A stretch of 63,770 nt of DNA from Paenibacillus ehimensis NBRC 15659 (GCF_004000785.1 NZ_BILX01000036.1:1-63770), one strand, 5' to 3'; shown: positions 16,495 to 25,380, counted from the first letter of the stretch. Program-made: numbers and translations. Notes: a model not told the origin generated them from the sequence alone.

Positions 16495-17877
16495 TTATCC
16501 GGCGTTTGCGGCTTCTTCGACAGCAGCAGGCAGCGGGGCTGTTCTGCGGCTTGCGCGGACGTAGCTGACGGAGACGAGCAGGGAAGCGGCAGCGACCGCG
16601 GCCATGACCCAGAAGATGTTCCGGTAAGCGGCATGGAGCGGAGCGGACGCTTGCCAGACCAGCGAAGCGCCGGTGAGCGCCACGCCGAGCGCGCCGCCAA
16701 AAAACTGCGTCAGCTGCGCCATGCCCATCCCGCCGCCGATTTCATGCTTCGCCAGGATGCGCGACATTTCGTTCGATACGCTCGATCCGATGGCGGATAC
16801 CGACACGCTCATCAGCATGTACGCTGCGGTGATGGCGTACAAGTACTGCGTGGAGAGCAGCGCAAAGACCAAGGCGGCAGCCAGCAGGGTCGCATGTCCG
16901 GCCAAGATGACCGGGGAATTGCCCAGCCGGTCGATCCATCGGCCGATCCGGGGGGAGAGCAGCGCCGTCAGAATCGCCCCCGGGAAAATCAGGAATCCGG
17001 TGACGGCGGAGCTTTGCCCGTACAGGCGAATGATCACGAGAGGCATGAGAAACAGCGTGGCAAAATGAAGCACGTAAGCCACAAAGCCCATCACCGTCAG
17101 GTTCATATACGGCCGGTTGCGCAGCAGCGAGGGCTGCAGGAAAGGCTGGTCGACCCGGTGAATCCGGAACCAAAAGGCGGCCAGCGACAGCAGTCCCAGA
17201 ACCAGAGCCCACCAAGGATGCAGCGTCAGAAAGAGCAGCAGACCGGTGACGCCGACACCGATGAAGAGGGCGCCCCATCCGTCAAATTGAATGCGGGTAT
17301 ACGGCTGCTCGGGCAGATTACGGTAAAATACAGGGATCGTCAGCAGCACCAAGGCCGTTACGACGAAGAGCGAGTTCCAGCTGAAATACTGCGTCATCGC
17401 GCCCCCGACAATCGGGCCGAGACCGAAGCCGAACGACGCCGCGGAAATAATGACGGACATCGATTTGCCCCTGCGCTCCAGCGGGATGTACCGGGTGACG
17501 AGAACGATCCCGAGACCCGGCGCGGAAGCCGCTCCGATCGCCTGCAGCAGGCGGGCGGCCAGCACACCGTAGAAATTGTGCGACAGCAGGCCGATGACGG
17601 AAGCGATGCCGAGCAGCACAAGGCCGATCATCAGCAGCGTCCGAATCGGGACGAAGTCGGTCAAGCGGCTGTACGTGATGGAAGAAATGGCGAACAGGAT
17701 CGAGTAGCCGGTGACGATCCACGAAGCGGCTGTCGTGGTCAGTCCCAAATCATGGGCTACGGACGGCAGCGCGACGTTGAACATGGTCGTGTTCATGACG
17801 ACCAGCAGGACAGTGAGACCCCAAAGGGGGATAATTAACGATTCCCGAAACGACGGGCTTGGTGCTTCAGGCTTCAT
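16495..17877 (-). CDS. MFS drug-efflux-type transporter
   Basis: A 460-residue major facilitator protein, probably a proton-driven exporter of toxic compounds. It has at least twelve hydrophobic segments. Near helix 1 is NTTMFNVALPSVAHDLGL, the signature of the DHA drug/H+ antiporters. The motif-A-like loop is SRLTDFVPIRTLLMIGLVLL, and motif C (GFGLGPIVGGAM) in helix 5 marks exporters. It is transcribed divergently from a MarR regulator, with a perfect palindrome in the shared region, the usual layout for ligand-inducible efflux. The start at 17877 has GGAGG upstream (CCTCC at 17891 on the plus strand). The substrate cannot be told from sequence. Confidence 0.88.
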   Translation of the reverse strand: MKPEAPSPSFRESLIIPLWGLTVLLVVMNTTMFNVALPSVAHDLGLTTTAASWIVTGYSILFAISSITYSRLTDFVPIRTLLMIGLVLLGIASVIGLLSHNFYGVLAARLLQAIGAASAPGLGIVLVTRYIPLERRGKSMSVIISAASFGFGLGPIVGGAMTQYFSWNSLFVVTALVLLTIPVFYRNLPEQPYTRIQFDGWGALFIGVGVTGLLLFLTLHPWWALVLGLLSLAAFWFRIHRVDQPFLQPSLLRNRPYMNLTVMGFVAYVLHFATLFLMPLVIIRLYGQSSAVTGFLIFPGAILTALLSPRIGRWIDRLGNSPVILAGHATLLAAALVFALLSTQYLYAITAAYMLMSVSVSAIGSSVSNEMSRILAKHEIGGGMGMAQLTQFFGGALGVALTGASLVWQASAPLHAAYRNIFWVMAAVAAASLLVSVSYVRASRRTAPLPAAVEEAANAG

Positions 17878-17927
17878 AACAAGTAGCAGCCTCCTTATGA
17901 AAAATGGTACTTGAATACTTTTTGGAT

Positions 17928-17950
17928 AATACTATTATTAAAATAGTATT
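17928..17950. promoter_or_regulatory. Probable MarR operator
   Basis: A perfect palindrome: AATACTATT, a 5-bp centre, AATAGTATT. It lies 51 bp before the MFS start and 120 bp before the MarR start, in the AT-rich divergent promoter region. Size and symmetry fit a MarR-family dimer. A related half-like block (GAATAC) lies nearby at 17913-17918. Confidence 0.6.
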
Positions 17951-18069
17951 TGTGCTAAAATATATATCACAGGCCCGGATGTTGTCAACGGGGTCTTTGT
18001 TAAATTTTTCTTTTGTCCCGGGTATGGTGTAGTATGGAAGGAAGAGAACGATGTTAAGGTGGGTCGCTT

Positions 18070-18540
18070 ATGCCTTCGAATTCAATGAATACGTTGTGGC
18101 ACAGCCTTCTGGATATGAACCGCAAGCTGAACCAGACGCTGTGTCTGCTCAGCTCGGCGGAGGAGGTTCCTCCGTCCGCGGTGGCGCTGGTCTTTAAGCT
18201 GGAGCATAAAGAATCGAGGAAAATCAACGATATTGCCGAGGTTTTGGGCATCACCATCGGCGCTGCCTCCAATCTCATTGACAAATTGGAAGAAAAGCAA
18301 TGGGTGGAACGGGTGCGCTCCGAAGAGGACCGGCGCATCATGAATGTCCGGCTGACAGAGCAGGGGAAAGAGCAATTGTCTCGCTGGAGGCAGCAGTTTT
18401 CCGAGCACGCGGATGTTATTTTTGCGCAGGTGCCGCAGGAGGAGCTGGACCATTTTAGCGAGCGGGTCCATCGTTTAAGCCAATACTTAAGCGATTACAA
18501 CCGCCGCTTGGAGAGCGGTCGTTCCCGCAAGGACCGGTAA
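18070..18540 (+). CDS. MarR-family transcriptional regulator
   Basis: A 156-residue winged-helix repressor. Residues 55-100 carry the recognition helix region (INDIAEVLGITIGAASNLIDKLEEKQWVE, written here in part) and the wing with the typical RSEEDRRIMNVRLTEQGK. Helices at both ends form the dimer interface. AAGGTGGG sits about 8 nt before ATG 18070. It is divergent from the MFS exporter and likely controls it, and itself, through the palindrome at 17928-17950. It is also co-directional with two immunity-like genes starting 27 nt downstream, so they may be one operon. No redox-type Cys is seen, so it is probably ligand-responsive. Confidence 0.88.
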   Translation: MPSNSMNTLWHSLLDMNRKLNQTLCLLSSAEEVPPSAVALVFKLEHKESRKINDIAEVLGITIGAASNLIDKLEEKQWVERVRSEEDRRIMNVRLTEQGKEQLSRWRQQFSEHADVIFAQVPQEELDHFSERVHRLSQYLSDYNRRLESGRSRKDR

Positions 18541-18566
18541 AGGGTAACGGGAGGGGAGAATATCTG

Positions 18567-18998
18567 ATGAAGCATGTCGTGGCCATTTGGGGCGCGAATT
18601 GCCGCTCGGAAGAGGAGCTTGCCGCCTTCGTCGAGTCTGGGTATACGGAGGATGGGGACGCCATTCCGTCCGAATTCGTGAGCAGCGCCGGGTTATCGTG
18701 GATCGACGAGGATTTTATGGAGATTCATTGGCTGCCGGACGAAGAGAGCTGCGAGGCATTTGTGCAATATTTGAAGCTGGACTATGCCTCTGACCCGGAT
18801 CAGTTTGCGCCGCAGGTCCCGGATTCGCTCAGGGAGAGCATGGCGCCATACCCTTCGGTGATCATGCTCTATGGCAACGATTCGCGGTACGGGTCCGTTA
18901 ACGAAGCTTTGTTTTCATTGGCGGAGAGCGGCTCCGGGGCCGGACAGCCGTCTGTCCCGCTCATCGCGAAAATCGTTTACGAAACGGAAGAAAGGTAG
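18567..18998 (+). CDS. Immunity protein 22-like (Imm22) protein
   Basis: A 143-residue acidic cytoplasmic protein. The pattern VAIWGANCRSEEELAAFV, YTEDGDAIPSEFVSSAG and especially WIDEDFMEIHWL fits the Imm22 family of polymorphic-toxin antidotes as I remember it. The C-terminal half (SVIMLYGNDSRYGSVNEALF) is also typical. GGGAGGGG lies about 8 nt before ATG 18567. No toxin gene is nearby, so if this is an immunity gene it is an orphan. It sits between marR and a DUF1963 gene with short gaps, suggesting co-transcription. The immunity role is inference; an unknown housekeeping role is possible. Confidence 0.6.
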   Translation: MKHVVAIWGANCRSEEELAAFVESGYTEDGDAIPSEFVSSAGLSWIDEDFMEIHWLPDEESCEAFVQYLKLDYASDPDQFAPQVPDSLRESMAPYPSVIMLYGNDSRYGSVNEALFSLAESGSGAGQPSVPLIAKIVYETEER

Positions 18999-19011
18999 CG
19001 GGGATTAGAGG

Positions 19012-19725
19012 ATGAACGAAACCGTGGACTCTGTCGATAAAATTAAAAACCGTCTGAAACGGCCTGCCGTCGTATTTGAAATCGGCGGCTTTCGTCCGCC
19101 GGAGGACCCGCTTACGCCTTGGTTCGGCAAGGTGACGGTCGCCGCGCGCGCCGAACGGTGGCCGACGAATGCGGACGGAACGCCGATGTGGGCTTTGGGG
19201 CAAGTGAACTTGGCCGCGCTGGATTACGTGCCCGAGGCGCTCAAGGATGTTGCGTTTCTTACGATCTTTTTCGGGCCCAAGCATCCGCAGCAGGAAGACC
19301 CGAATGGAACGAACTGGCTGATCCGCACATACGCATCGTTGGAAGAGCTGGCGCCGCTAGAGCCGATGAAGACGAGCTCGCATTTGAAGCCGTTTCCGAT
19401 GCGGCCGGGCGAGCCGGTGGAAGACTATCCCGTATGGGATGGGGGAGACATTCCGGAGGACATCACGGATTTGATCCTGCAGCTGGAAGACGAAGGCAAG
19501 ATTGAGGACTACCATGATCTGATCGAGCTGCACGGCGGCTTTAAAATCGGAGGCCACCCTTGCTTTATCCAGCCCGGCATGTCGGTTGGCGAGTCGTTCG
19601 AGTTCGTGCTGCAGATCGATTCGACGGAAAAAGGCAACCTCATGTGGGGGCACGACTCCGGCTGTGCCTACTTTTTCCGGGACCCGCGAACGAACGAGTG
19701 GCGCATGACCTGGGACTGTTATTGA
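19012..19725 (+). CDS. DUF1963 (YwqG-like) family protein
   Basis: A 237-residue protein with the DUF1963 layout: an early substrate-like segment (RWPTNADGTPMWALGQVNLAAL), a long acidic middle, and a C-terminal GGHPCFIQPG with LLWGHD-like sequence (GNLMWGHDSGCAYFF). YwqG and its relatives lie near LXG/WapA toxin loci in Bacillus and are often listed as immunity-like, but their biochemistry is unknown. It begins 14 nt after the Imm22-like gene and ends before a clear terminator, so marR, imm22-like and this gene may form one transcript. No signal peptide or membrane segment. Confidence 0.7.
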   Translation: MNETVDSVDKIKNRLKRPAVVFEIGGFRPPEDPLTPWFGKVTVAARAERWPTNADGTPMWALGQVNLAALDYVPEALKDVAFLTIFFGPKHPQQEDPNGTNWLIRTYASLEELAPLEPMKTSSHLKPFPMRPGEPVEDYPVWDGGDIPEDITDLILQLEDEGKIEDYHDLIELHGGFKIGGHPCFIQPGMSVGESFEFVLQIDSTEKGNLMWGHDSGCAYFFRDPRTNEWRMTWDCY

Positions 19726-19753
19726 GCAGCCGAGGCATGCGGGATATAACAAT

Positions 19754-19806
19754 AAATAGCCTGATCCTATGCCATGGAAAGATGGAGAGGACAGGCTATT
19801 TGCTTT
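19754..19806 (+). terminator. Terminator of the marR-imm22-DUF1963 unit
   Basis: AAATAGCCTG (19754-19763) pairs perfectly with CAGGCTATTT (19792-19801), followed by GCTTTTG. The loop is 28 nt. Confidence 0.7.
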
Positions 19807-19922
19807 TGCGGGAATATCCGTATCGCTTCCATCCTCCATTTTCCAGCAGGGCTTAGGGCTAGTAACCGGTTTCAACTTATGCCATAATTACTAGCAAACG
19901 ATTGTTCGGGGGGCCAAGGGAC

Positions 19923-21740
19923 ATGGCGGACTGGATACGCGCGCTGAAGAACAACCTGCTGGGAACCAGCCTGCAAACCAAGCTGCTTTTGGCGGTATTG
20001 CCGCTGGCGATTATTCCGCTCGCAGTTTTGGGAACGTTTTCATATCATAAGTCGGCGCAGGTCGTACAGCAGCAGGTATGCCAGACCATTCTGGAAAGCT
20101 TGTCGCAGGTGAATTACAGTCTGGACTATTTTGTAAAAGATATCGAGCAGCTCACGATGTACATCTACAGCAGCCGCGACATTCAGGACGTGCTGTCCAA
20201 GCCGGCGGACCGGCCGCTCGCGGAGAAGCACCGGGACAAGCAGCGGGTGGGCGAGGTGCTGGAGTCTTTTCTTGGATTCAAGAACTGGGACATTTCCATG
20301 TATTTGCTGGGGGAAAACGGGGACCGTTATTTTACCGGCGATCTGCTGCCCGGGGCTTACGACGATTACAACGCTTCGTGGGGGCTTTTCCGGAAAATGA
20401 GGCTCGCGGGCGGCAACGTCGTCTGGGATACGCATTACAGCATGAAAAAGACGGACGATTTCGGCATCGTGCTCAGCAGCGGCCGGCTCTTGAAGCGCAT
20501 CGATACGAACGCGCCCTTGGGCTATTTGGTCGTGGACATGATGGAAAATGCGCTCGCGGACAAGTACAAAAAAGCCCATTTGCAGCCGGGCGGACAGATG
20601 CTGCTGCTGGATCGCAATGGCTATATCATCTCCAGCACGCCGTCCAAGCACAAGGTCGGGACGAAGCTGGAGGAGCCGTTTGTGGACCGGGTGCTGGCGG
20701 GCGGCAAAGGTTTTTTCGAGCAGGCCGGCGAGGGAGCGCCGCCCGTCATGGTCGTGTACGATACGTCGGAGGTGACCGGCTTCAAGCTGGTGAACGTGCT
20801 GCCGGTGGCGGCGCTGACGCGGGAGAGCAGCAGCATCCGCAATCTGACCCTGCTTATTATCGCCGTCGGCGCAGCCGTTTCGTGCGTGCTTGCCTACCTG
20901 CTGTCCGTGAACATCACCCATCCGCTGCGCAAGCTGAAATCGCTGATGCGTACGGTGGAAACGGGCAACCTGGACGTCGCCTTTCCGACGAAGTACAAGG
21001 ACGAGGTCGGGCAGCTCGGGCGAAGCTTCAATGCGATGGTGCAGCGCATCAAGCAGCTGATCGACGAAGTGTACAAAAAGCAGTTGATGCTTCAGGAAGC
21101 GGAGATCCGGGCGATTCAGGCGCAGTTCAATCCGCATTTTCTGTACAATGCGCTCGATTCCATCAACTGGATGGCCCGTATTCATAAGCTCGACCATATC
21201 AGCCGGACGGTCGTCTCGCTCGGCGAGCTGCTTCGGTTCAGTATCCGCAAAGGGCAAGCGCTCATTCCCGTACGCGAGGACATGCAGCAAATCCGCAATT
21301 TTCTTACCATTCAGCAAATGCGCTACGGAGACAAGCTGGAGGTGCATATCGAGCTGGATGACGAGGTCGAGCGGCTCTACACCCTGAAGCTGATGCTGCA
21401 GCCGATAGTGGAAAATGCGATTACGCACGGGCTCGAGATGAAGCGGGGACCGGGGCGGCTCTGGATTACCGGCAAGGTGCAGGGGGAGCGGGTCCGTTTT
21501 GAAGTGCGCGACGACGGCGTCGGCATCCCGCAGGAGAAGCTCGAACGCATTACGTCCGGGCAGTTTGTGTCGGTCGACGAACGGAAGACGGGCATCGGCT
21601 TGGAAAATGTAAAAAAGCGGCTGCAGCTCTATTTCGGAGACCGCTATGTATTGACCCTTGTCAGCCAGCCGCAGCAGGGGACGACAACGACGATCGAAAT
21701 TCCGATCATTCGGACGCCGGGGGAGGATACGCATGTATAA
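19923..21740 (+). CDS. YesM-type sensor histidine kinase
   Basis: A 605-residue membrane kinase. One helix at about 20-42, an extracellular Cache-like sensor domain (about 45-295) and a second helix (about 300-322) are followed by a HAMP domain (SVNITHPLRKLKSLMRTVETG). The His_kinase domain carries phospho-His405 in AQFNPHFLYNALDSINWM. The ATPase has LQPIVENAITHGLE, DDGVGIP and GIGLENVKKRL. It overlaps its response regulator by 8 nt. The pair sits upstream of an ABC importer operon, so it probably senses the imported sugar or sugar phosphate. ATG 19923 is preferred; a TTG at 19902 would add seven residues and lacks a good site. Confidence 0.93.
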   Translation: MADWIRALKNNLLGTSLQTKLLLAVLPLAIIPLAVLGTFSYHKSAQVVQQQVCQTILESLSQVNYSLDYFVKDIEQLTMYIYSSRDIQDVLSKPADRPLAEKHRDKQRVGEVLESFLGFKNWDISMYLLGENGDRYFTGDLLPGAYDDYNASWGLFRKMRLAGGNVVWDTHYSMKKTDDFGIVLSSGRLLKRIDTNAPLGYLVVDMMENALADKYKKAHLQPGGQMLLLDRNGYIISSTPSKHKVGTKLEEPFVDRVLAGGKGFFEQAGEGAPPVMVVYDTSEVTGFKLVNVLPVAALTRESSSIRNLTLLIIAVGAAVSCVLAYLLSVNITHPLRKLKSLMRTVETGNLDVAFPTKYKDEVGQLGRSFNAMVQRIKQLIDEVYKKQLMLQEAEIRAIQAQFNPHFLYNALDSINWMARIHKLDHISRTVVSLGELLRFSIRKGQALIPVREDMQQIRNFLTIQQMRYGDKLEVHIELDDEVERLYTLKLMLQPIVENAITHGLEMKRGPGRLWITGKVQGERVRFEVRDDGVGIPQEKLERITSGQFVSVDERKTGIGLENVKKRLQLYFGDRYVLTLVSQPQQGTTTTIEIPIIRTPGEDTHV

Positions 21741-23322
21741 GGTGCTCATCGTGGAGGACGAATGGCTCGTCCGGGAAGGGCTTAAGCATACGATTGACTG
21801 GGAAGACGTCGGCTGCCGCATTATGGGCGAAGCGTCCGACGGCGAGACGGCGCTCCGGCTGATGGAGGAGGAAACGCCGGATATCGTGCTCACGGATATC
21901 CGGATGCCGGAGATGGACGGCATCCAGCTCGCCAAGGAAATTGCGTCCCGGTATCCGGGGATGAAGGTCGTGTTTTTGACCGGTTACGACGAATTCGCGT
22001 ACGCCCAGCAGGCGATCAAGCTCGGAGCCGCGGATTACGTGCTGAAGCCGACGAATCCGGACGAGCTGACGCAGCTGATGGGACGCATGGCGTCAAGGCT
22101 GGACGAAGAGCGGCGGCGGCGGACGGAGCGGGAGCGGCTGGAGCACAAGCTGGCGTTCGGCCAGCCGCTGATCGTCGAGAAGATGCTGTACGACTTGATG
22201 CTGGATCATGCGGGCGCGATGGAGCAGGAGCTGTTTCTGGAATATGCGGCCGAACAAGGGGAAGTGCTGGACACGTTCCGGGTCGCCCTGCTCTATGCGG
22301 AGACGACCCCAGGCGAATCGAAGCCGCCGGGCGAGCTGTACCGGAGCATCGCAGCCTGGAGCTCCGGCCTGTCGTCGTATCCGCTCGTGCGCATGAACGA
22401 TGCCAAATATGCGCTGCTGCTGGACCGGGAGACGGAGCGCGGGGAGCTGCAGCGACTGCTGAACGTGGTCCGTCTCAGCGCATCGCAAGCGTCACAGCGG
22501 CAGCTGGTGCTTGGGGTCAGCGGGCGGCACAACCGTCTGGATCAGGTTCCGGCTGCGTTCCAGCAAGCGACGCACGCCTTGGTGACGTCGTTCTTCTGGG
22601 GAGGGGAACGTCTCGCCTGGTTCGAGGATACGGAGCGGCTTGCGGCGGAGGTTCCGGCGCTGCCCGGCTTGGCGGAAGAGCTGATCGAGGCGGTCAAGTG
22701 GGGAACGGAGGCGTCCATCCGGGCGAAAAGCCATGCTTGCTTCACGTGGATCGTGCAGCAGCACCCGACGAACGAGCTGGAGGCGAGAAAGGCGTTTTTC
22801 GGCTGGATCGTATCGCTCTATACGCTGCTGCTTCGCGAGGATGAGCTGCGGCTTATTGTGCAGGATTCCGCGATTCTGTTGACCTCATTGGACAGGACGG
22901 TTCGGCTGGAGGACGGACTGGAGCGGCTGAACGGGATGCTGCTTGAATGGAGTGTGCGTTATCAGGAACAAACGAAGCCGCAGTCAAGGACCGGATTCGA
23001 GGAGATCGAGGACTACATCGGTCGGCATTACGCCGAAGACATCACGCTCCAGAGCATCGCGGAGCGCTGCAATATGAGCGAGAGCTACTTTAGCCGCTTG
23101 TTCAAGAAGCAGGTCGGCACGAGCTTCGTCGATTATTTGACCGCCTTGCGGATGCGCCGGGCGAAAGAGCTGCTCACGAACCCGCGGCTGAAAATCTACG
23201 AGGTCGGGCTTCAGGCGGGCTATCAGGACTCGCGCTATTTCAGCCAAATTTTCCGCAAATATACCGGGGAGACGCCGACGGAGTTCCGCAAGCGGCTCGG
23301 GATCCCGAACGTTCCGATTTGA
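21733..23322 (+). CDS. AraC-type response regulator (YesN-like)
   Basis: A 529-residue partner of the kinase at 19923. The receiver (1-120) has Glu8-Asp9, phospho-acceptor Asp55 in VLTDIRMPEMDG, Thr in FLTGYDEF and Lys in DYVLKPT. A long middle region (about 140-410) is typical of YesN regulators and unassigned. The C-terminal 100 residues are an AraC double helix-turn-helix (IAERCNMSESYFSRLFKKQVG and YEVGLQAGYQDSRYFSQIFRK). ATG 21733 has GGAGG 7 nt upstream and overlaps the kinase stop. The likely target is the promoter at 24076 of the importer operon. Confidence 0.93.
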   Translation: MYKVLIVEDEWLVREGLKHTIDWEDVGCRIMGEASDGETALRLMEEETPDIVLTDIRMPEMDGIQLAKEIASRYPGMKVVFLTGYDEFAYAQQAIKLGAADYVLKPTNPDELTQLMGRMASRLDEERRRRTERERLEHKLAFGQPLIVEKMLYDLMLDHAGAMEQELFLEYAAEQGEVLDTFRVALLYAETTPGESKPPGELYRSIAAWSSGLSSYPLVRMNDAKYALLLDRETERGELQRLLNVVRLSASQASQRQLVLGVSGRHNRLDQVPAAFQQATHALVTSFFWGGERLAWFEDTERLAAEVPALPGLAEELIEAVKWGTEASIRAKSHACFTWIVQQHPTNELEARKAFFGWIVSLYTLLLREDELRLIVQDSAILLTSLDRTVRLEDGLERLNGMLLEWSVRYQEQTKPQSRTGFEEIEDYIGRHYAEDITLQSIAERCNMSESYFSRLFKKQVGTSFVDYLTALRMRRAKELLTNPRLKIYEVGLQAGYQDSRYFSQIFRKYTGETPTEFRKRLGIPNVPI

Positions 23323-23667
23323 ATTTTATGCGATCCGCTGCGGGGGCCGCAGGTTACCGTCCCGGGAGCGGCATTGAAGAAGAGATGGTTTGGGCCGGGA
23401 ACAGGCCTTAAGAACGGATGAAGAAAGCATTCGGGAGAAGGCGGGTGCGGTTGCTCAGATGACGGCGGGTAGAGGGAAGCGCTTGTTTTGGCCTGTTCTA
23501 TGTTCCCGGCAAACCCGGAGCGATCGCCCGCGCCGTGAAGCTTCGTTGGCACGTGGCGCGTGCTTTGGCGGGGTTAGTCGCTTGCGCGATTCGGGAGGCG
23601 TGCTCAATCGGTGGAATTAGAGGAAAGCAGATGTGTTAAGCAGGAATTTACGCATACTTTGTGGTGT

Positions 23668-23754
23668 ATAGCGGAACTCAAGAGGACTTAACTTTGTCGA
23701 AAAATCTTAATTGCACTTCGATTTGCCACGATAGTGTTTTTGGAGTTCCGCTAT
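23668..23754. repeat. Intergenic inverted repeat around TAGCGGAACTC
   Basis: ATAGCGGAACTC (23668-23679) pairs perfectly with GAGTTCCGCTAT (23743-23754), followed by TTTTT. The 63-nt loop contains no gene. A related motif, CTTCCGCTAAGTTAAGCGG, lies just beyond at about 23797-23815. The style suggests a repeated intergenic palindrome that could also act as a terminator. Confidence 0.55.
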
Positions 23755-23994
23755 TTTTGGCAAGGTGTCAAACTTGCATGCTATAGCGCATCTGACTTCC
23801 GCTAAGTTAAGCGGCTCGCCAACCTTCGTATAACGAGCGCTGACCATGCGCCGGAAGCGAGCATCATATACCTGTGTCGCAAAATATTGCCGACCGCTAT
23901 GCTAGGGGCCCGCAGCAGTCGCCATGTGTCAGCCCGCGGTTATCGTGAATAAGCCTTCGTCGTCGCCGTCTTGACGCATCGCGATGACGAACAC

Positions 23995-24022
23995 AACCGT
24001 CCAAACCCATGGACGGTTTTTC
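23995..24022 (+). terminator. Rho-independent terminator-like hairpin
   Basis: AACCGTCCA (23995-24003) pairs with TGGACGGTT (24010-24018), loop AACCCA, followed by TTTTCC. It lies 54 bp upstream of the importer promoter and insulates it from upstream transcription. Confidence 0.65.
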
Positions 24023-24075
24023 CGCTGTGCCGCAAAATTGTGCAAAAAATTAAACAAAGAAGAAATTTCACCGCA

Positions 24076-24104
24076 TTGAGAGCGTTTACTTTAGCGATTA
24101 TAGT
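24076..24104 (+). promoter_or_regulatory. Sigma-A promoter with overlapping cre-like site
   Basis: The -35 is TTGAGA (24076-24081), the spacer 17 bp, and the -10 TATAGT (24099-24104). The -35 lies inside TTGAGAGCGTTTACT (24076-24090), one mismatch from the cre consensus WTGNAANCGNWNNCW. A second cre-like block, ACGAAAGCGCTTTAT, is at 24151-24165. CcpA repression of the importer is therefore plausible. Confidence 0.6.
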
Positions 24105-24235
24105 TAATAACAGAAGAAAGAAATCCGGCGGGAAACTTCAAGCGAAGCGGACGAAAGCGCTTTATTACAAAAGCAAGGTCCGCCTTTGTTCCGGATTTCT
24201 TACCATATCAAACTTAATACGGAGGGGTTCTACAG

Positions 24236-25294
24236 ATGAAAAAAGCGTTTACGGGCATTCTTGCCTCGCTGCTTCTGGTTACGACGTTGGCAGGCTGCGG
24301 CACGGAGCCGGCGGCACCGCAAAATACGGCATCCGGAGACACGGGAACGAAAAACGAAGCGAAAAAAGCGGGCAAACTGACGCTATACTCGCCTAACGCC
24401 GCCGAAGTCAATAACCCGATCATCAAGGAGTTCCAGGACCGCACGGGCATCGAGGTGCAGCTGATCTCCGGTGGCACGGGCGACCTGCTGAAGCGGGTGC
24501 AGGCGGAAGCGGTTTCCCCGCAGGGCGACGTGTTCTGGGCCGGCGGCGCCGACTCGCTGGAGGCGTACAAGAAATTTTTCGAGCCGTACAAAACGAAAGA
24601 AATCGACAATCTGCTGCCGGAGTATGTCGACAAAAACGGCGTATGGACGCCTTTCGCCGCGCTGCCGATGGTTATCATGTACAACAAAGAGCTTGTGAAA
24701 GCGGGCGAAGAGCCGAAGAGCTGGAACGATCTGCTCGATCCGAAATGGAAAGGCAAGATGGCGTTCGCCGACCCGGCCAAATCCGGTTCGTCGTATACGC
24801 AGCTTGTGACGATGCTGACCGCTTTTGGCAAGGAAGACAAGGGCTGGGACTTCGTCAAAAAATTCGTGAACAACCTGGACGGCAAAGTGCTGTCGGGCTC
24901 GGGTCTCGTGTATAAAGGCGTTGCGGACAAAGAGTTCGCGATCGGCATCACCTTGGAGGAAGCGGCGCTTCGCTACGTGGAAGGCGGAGCCAAGGTGGGC
25001 ATCGTGTATCCGTCCGAAGGCACGTCCGCCGTACCGGACGGCGCGGCGATCATCAAGGGGGCGCCGAACATGGAGAAGGCCAAGCAGTTCATCGATTTCC
25101 TCGTGGGGAAAGACGTGCAGTCCCTGATTCAAAAAGAATTCAAGCGCCGCTCCGTCCGCAAGGACGCCGAGCCGATCCAAGGCATCGTCCAAACGAAGGA
25201 TATCAAGCTGGTCAACTACGACTTCGACTTCGCCGCCAGCAAGAAGGACGACAACATCAAGCGCTTCTCCAAAATTATAACCGGCGCGGAATAA
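24236..25294 (+). CDS. ABC transporter substrate-binding lipoprotein (AfuA/FbpA type)
   Basis: A 352-residue lipoprotein: signal peptide with lipobox LAGC (Cys21), an acidic linker, then a periplasmic-binding-protein-like fold (LTLYSPNAAEVNNPIIKEFQDR, written in full 20-residue pieces as LTLYSPNAAEVNN and IIKEFQDRTG; SWNDLLDPKWKGKMAFADP; YPSEGTSAVPDGAAIIKGAP). This is the family-1 class that includes ferric-ion, 2-aminoethylphosphonate and hexose-phosphate binders. I do not see the paired tyrosines of ferric binders clearly, so an organic phosphate or similar ligand is at least as likely. The ATPase and a double permease follow in order. A hairpin after this gene may keep its level above the rest. 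Confidence 0.88.
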   Translation: MKKAFTGILASLLLVTTLAGCGTEPAAPQNTASGDTGTKNEAKKAGKLTLYSPNAAEVNNPIIKEFQDRTGIEVQLISGGTGDLLKRVQAEAVSPQGDVFWAGGADSLEAYKKFFEPYKTKEIDNLLPEYVDKNGVWTPFAALPMVIMYNKELVKAGEEPKSWNDLLDPKWKGKMAFADPAKSGSSYTQLVTMLTAFGKEDKGWDFVKKFVNNLDGKVLSGSGLVYKGVADKEFAIGITLEEAALRYVEGGAKVGIVYPSEGTSAVPDGAAIIKGAPNMEKAKQFIDFLVGKDVQSLIQKEFKRRSVRKDAEPIQGIVQTKDIKLVNYDFDFAASKKDDNIKRFSKIITGAE

Positions 25295-25315
25295 CGCAGT
25301 CCGCCTATGTTCCAC

Positions 25316-25358
25316 GGGTGCCTTTGACGATCGTCCAAACGAGGGCGCCCTTTTTTTT
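25316..25358 (+). terminator. Intercistronic hairpin with U-tract
   Basis: GGGTGCC (25316-25322) pairs with GGCGCCC (25344-25350), with one G-U pair, followed by eight T. It lies between the binding protein and ATPase genes and would act as a partial terminator, a common way to make more binding protein than transporter. Confidence 0.65.
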
Positions 25359-25380
25359 CAAAGAAACGGAGGCCCGATCC

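Larger units (their letters stand above)
23323..24075 (+). other. 750-bp non-coding region between regulator and importer
   Basis: No open frame here looks like a gene. It holds a large inverted repeat (23668-23754) and a compact terminator-like hairpin (23995-24022), both listed separately. The terminator lies more than 600 bp past the regulator stop, which leaves room for a small RNA, but no matching promoter is clear. Confidence 0.4.

Noticed and set aside
20040..21935. A 631-codon minus-strand open frame opposite the kinase
   Set aside because: It is an antisense shadow of the kinase-regulator pair, which has all expected motifs.
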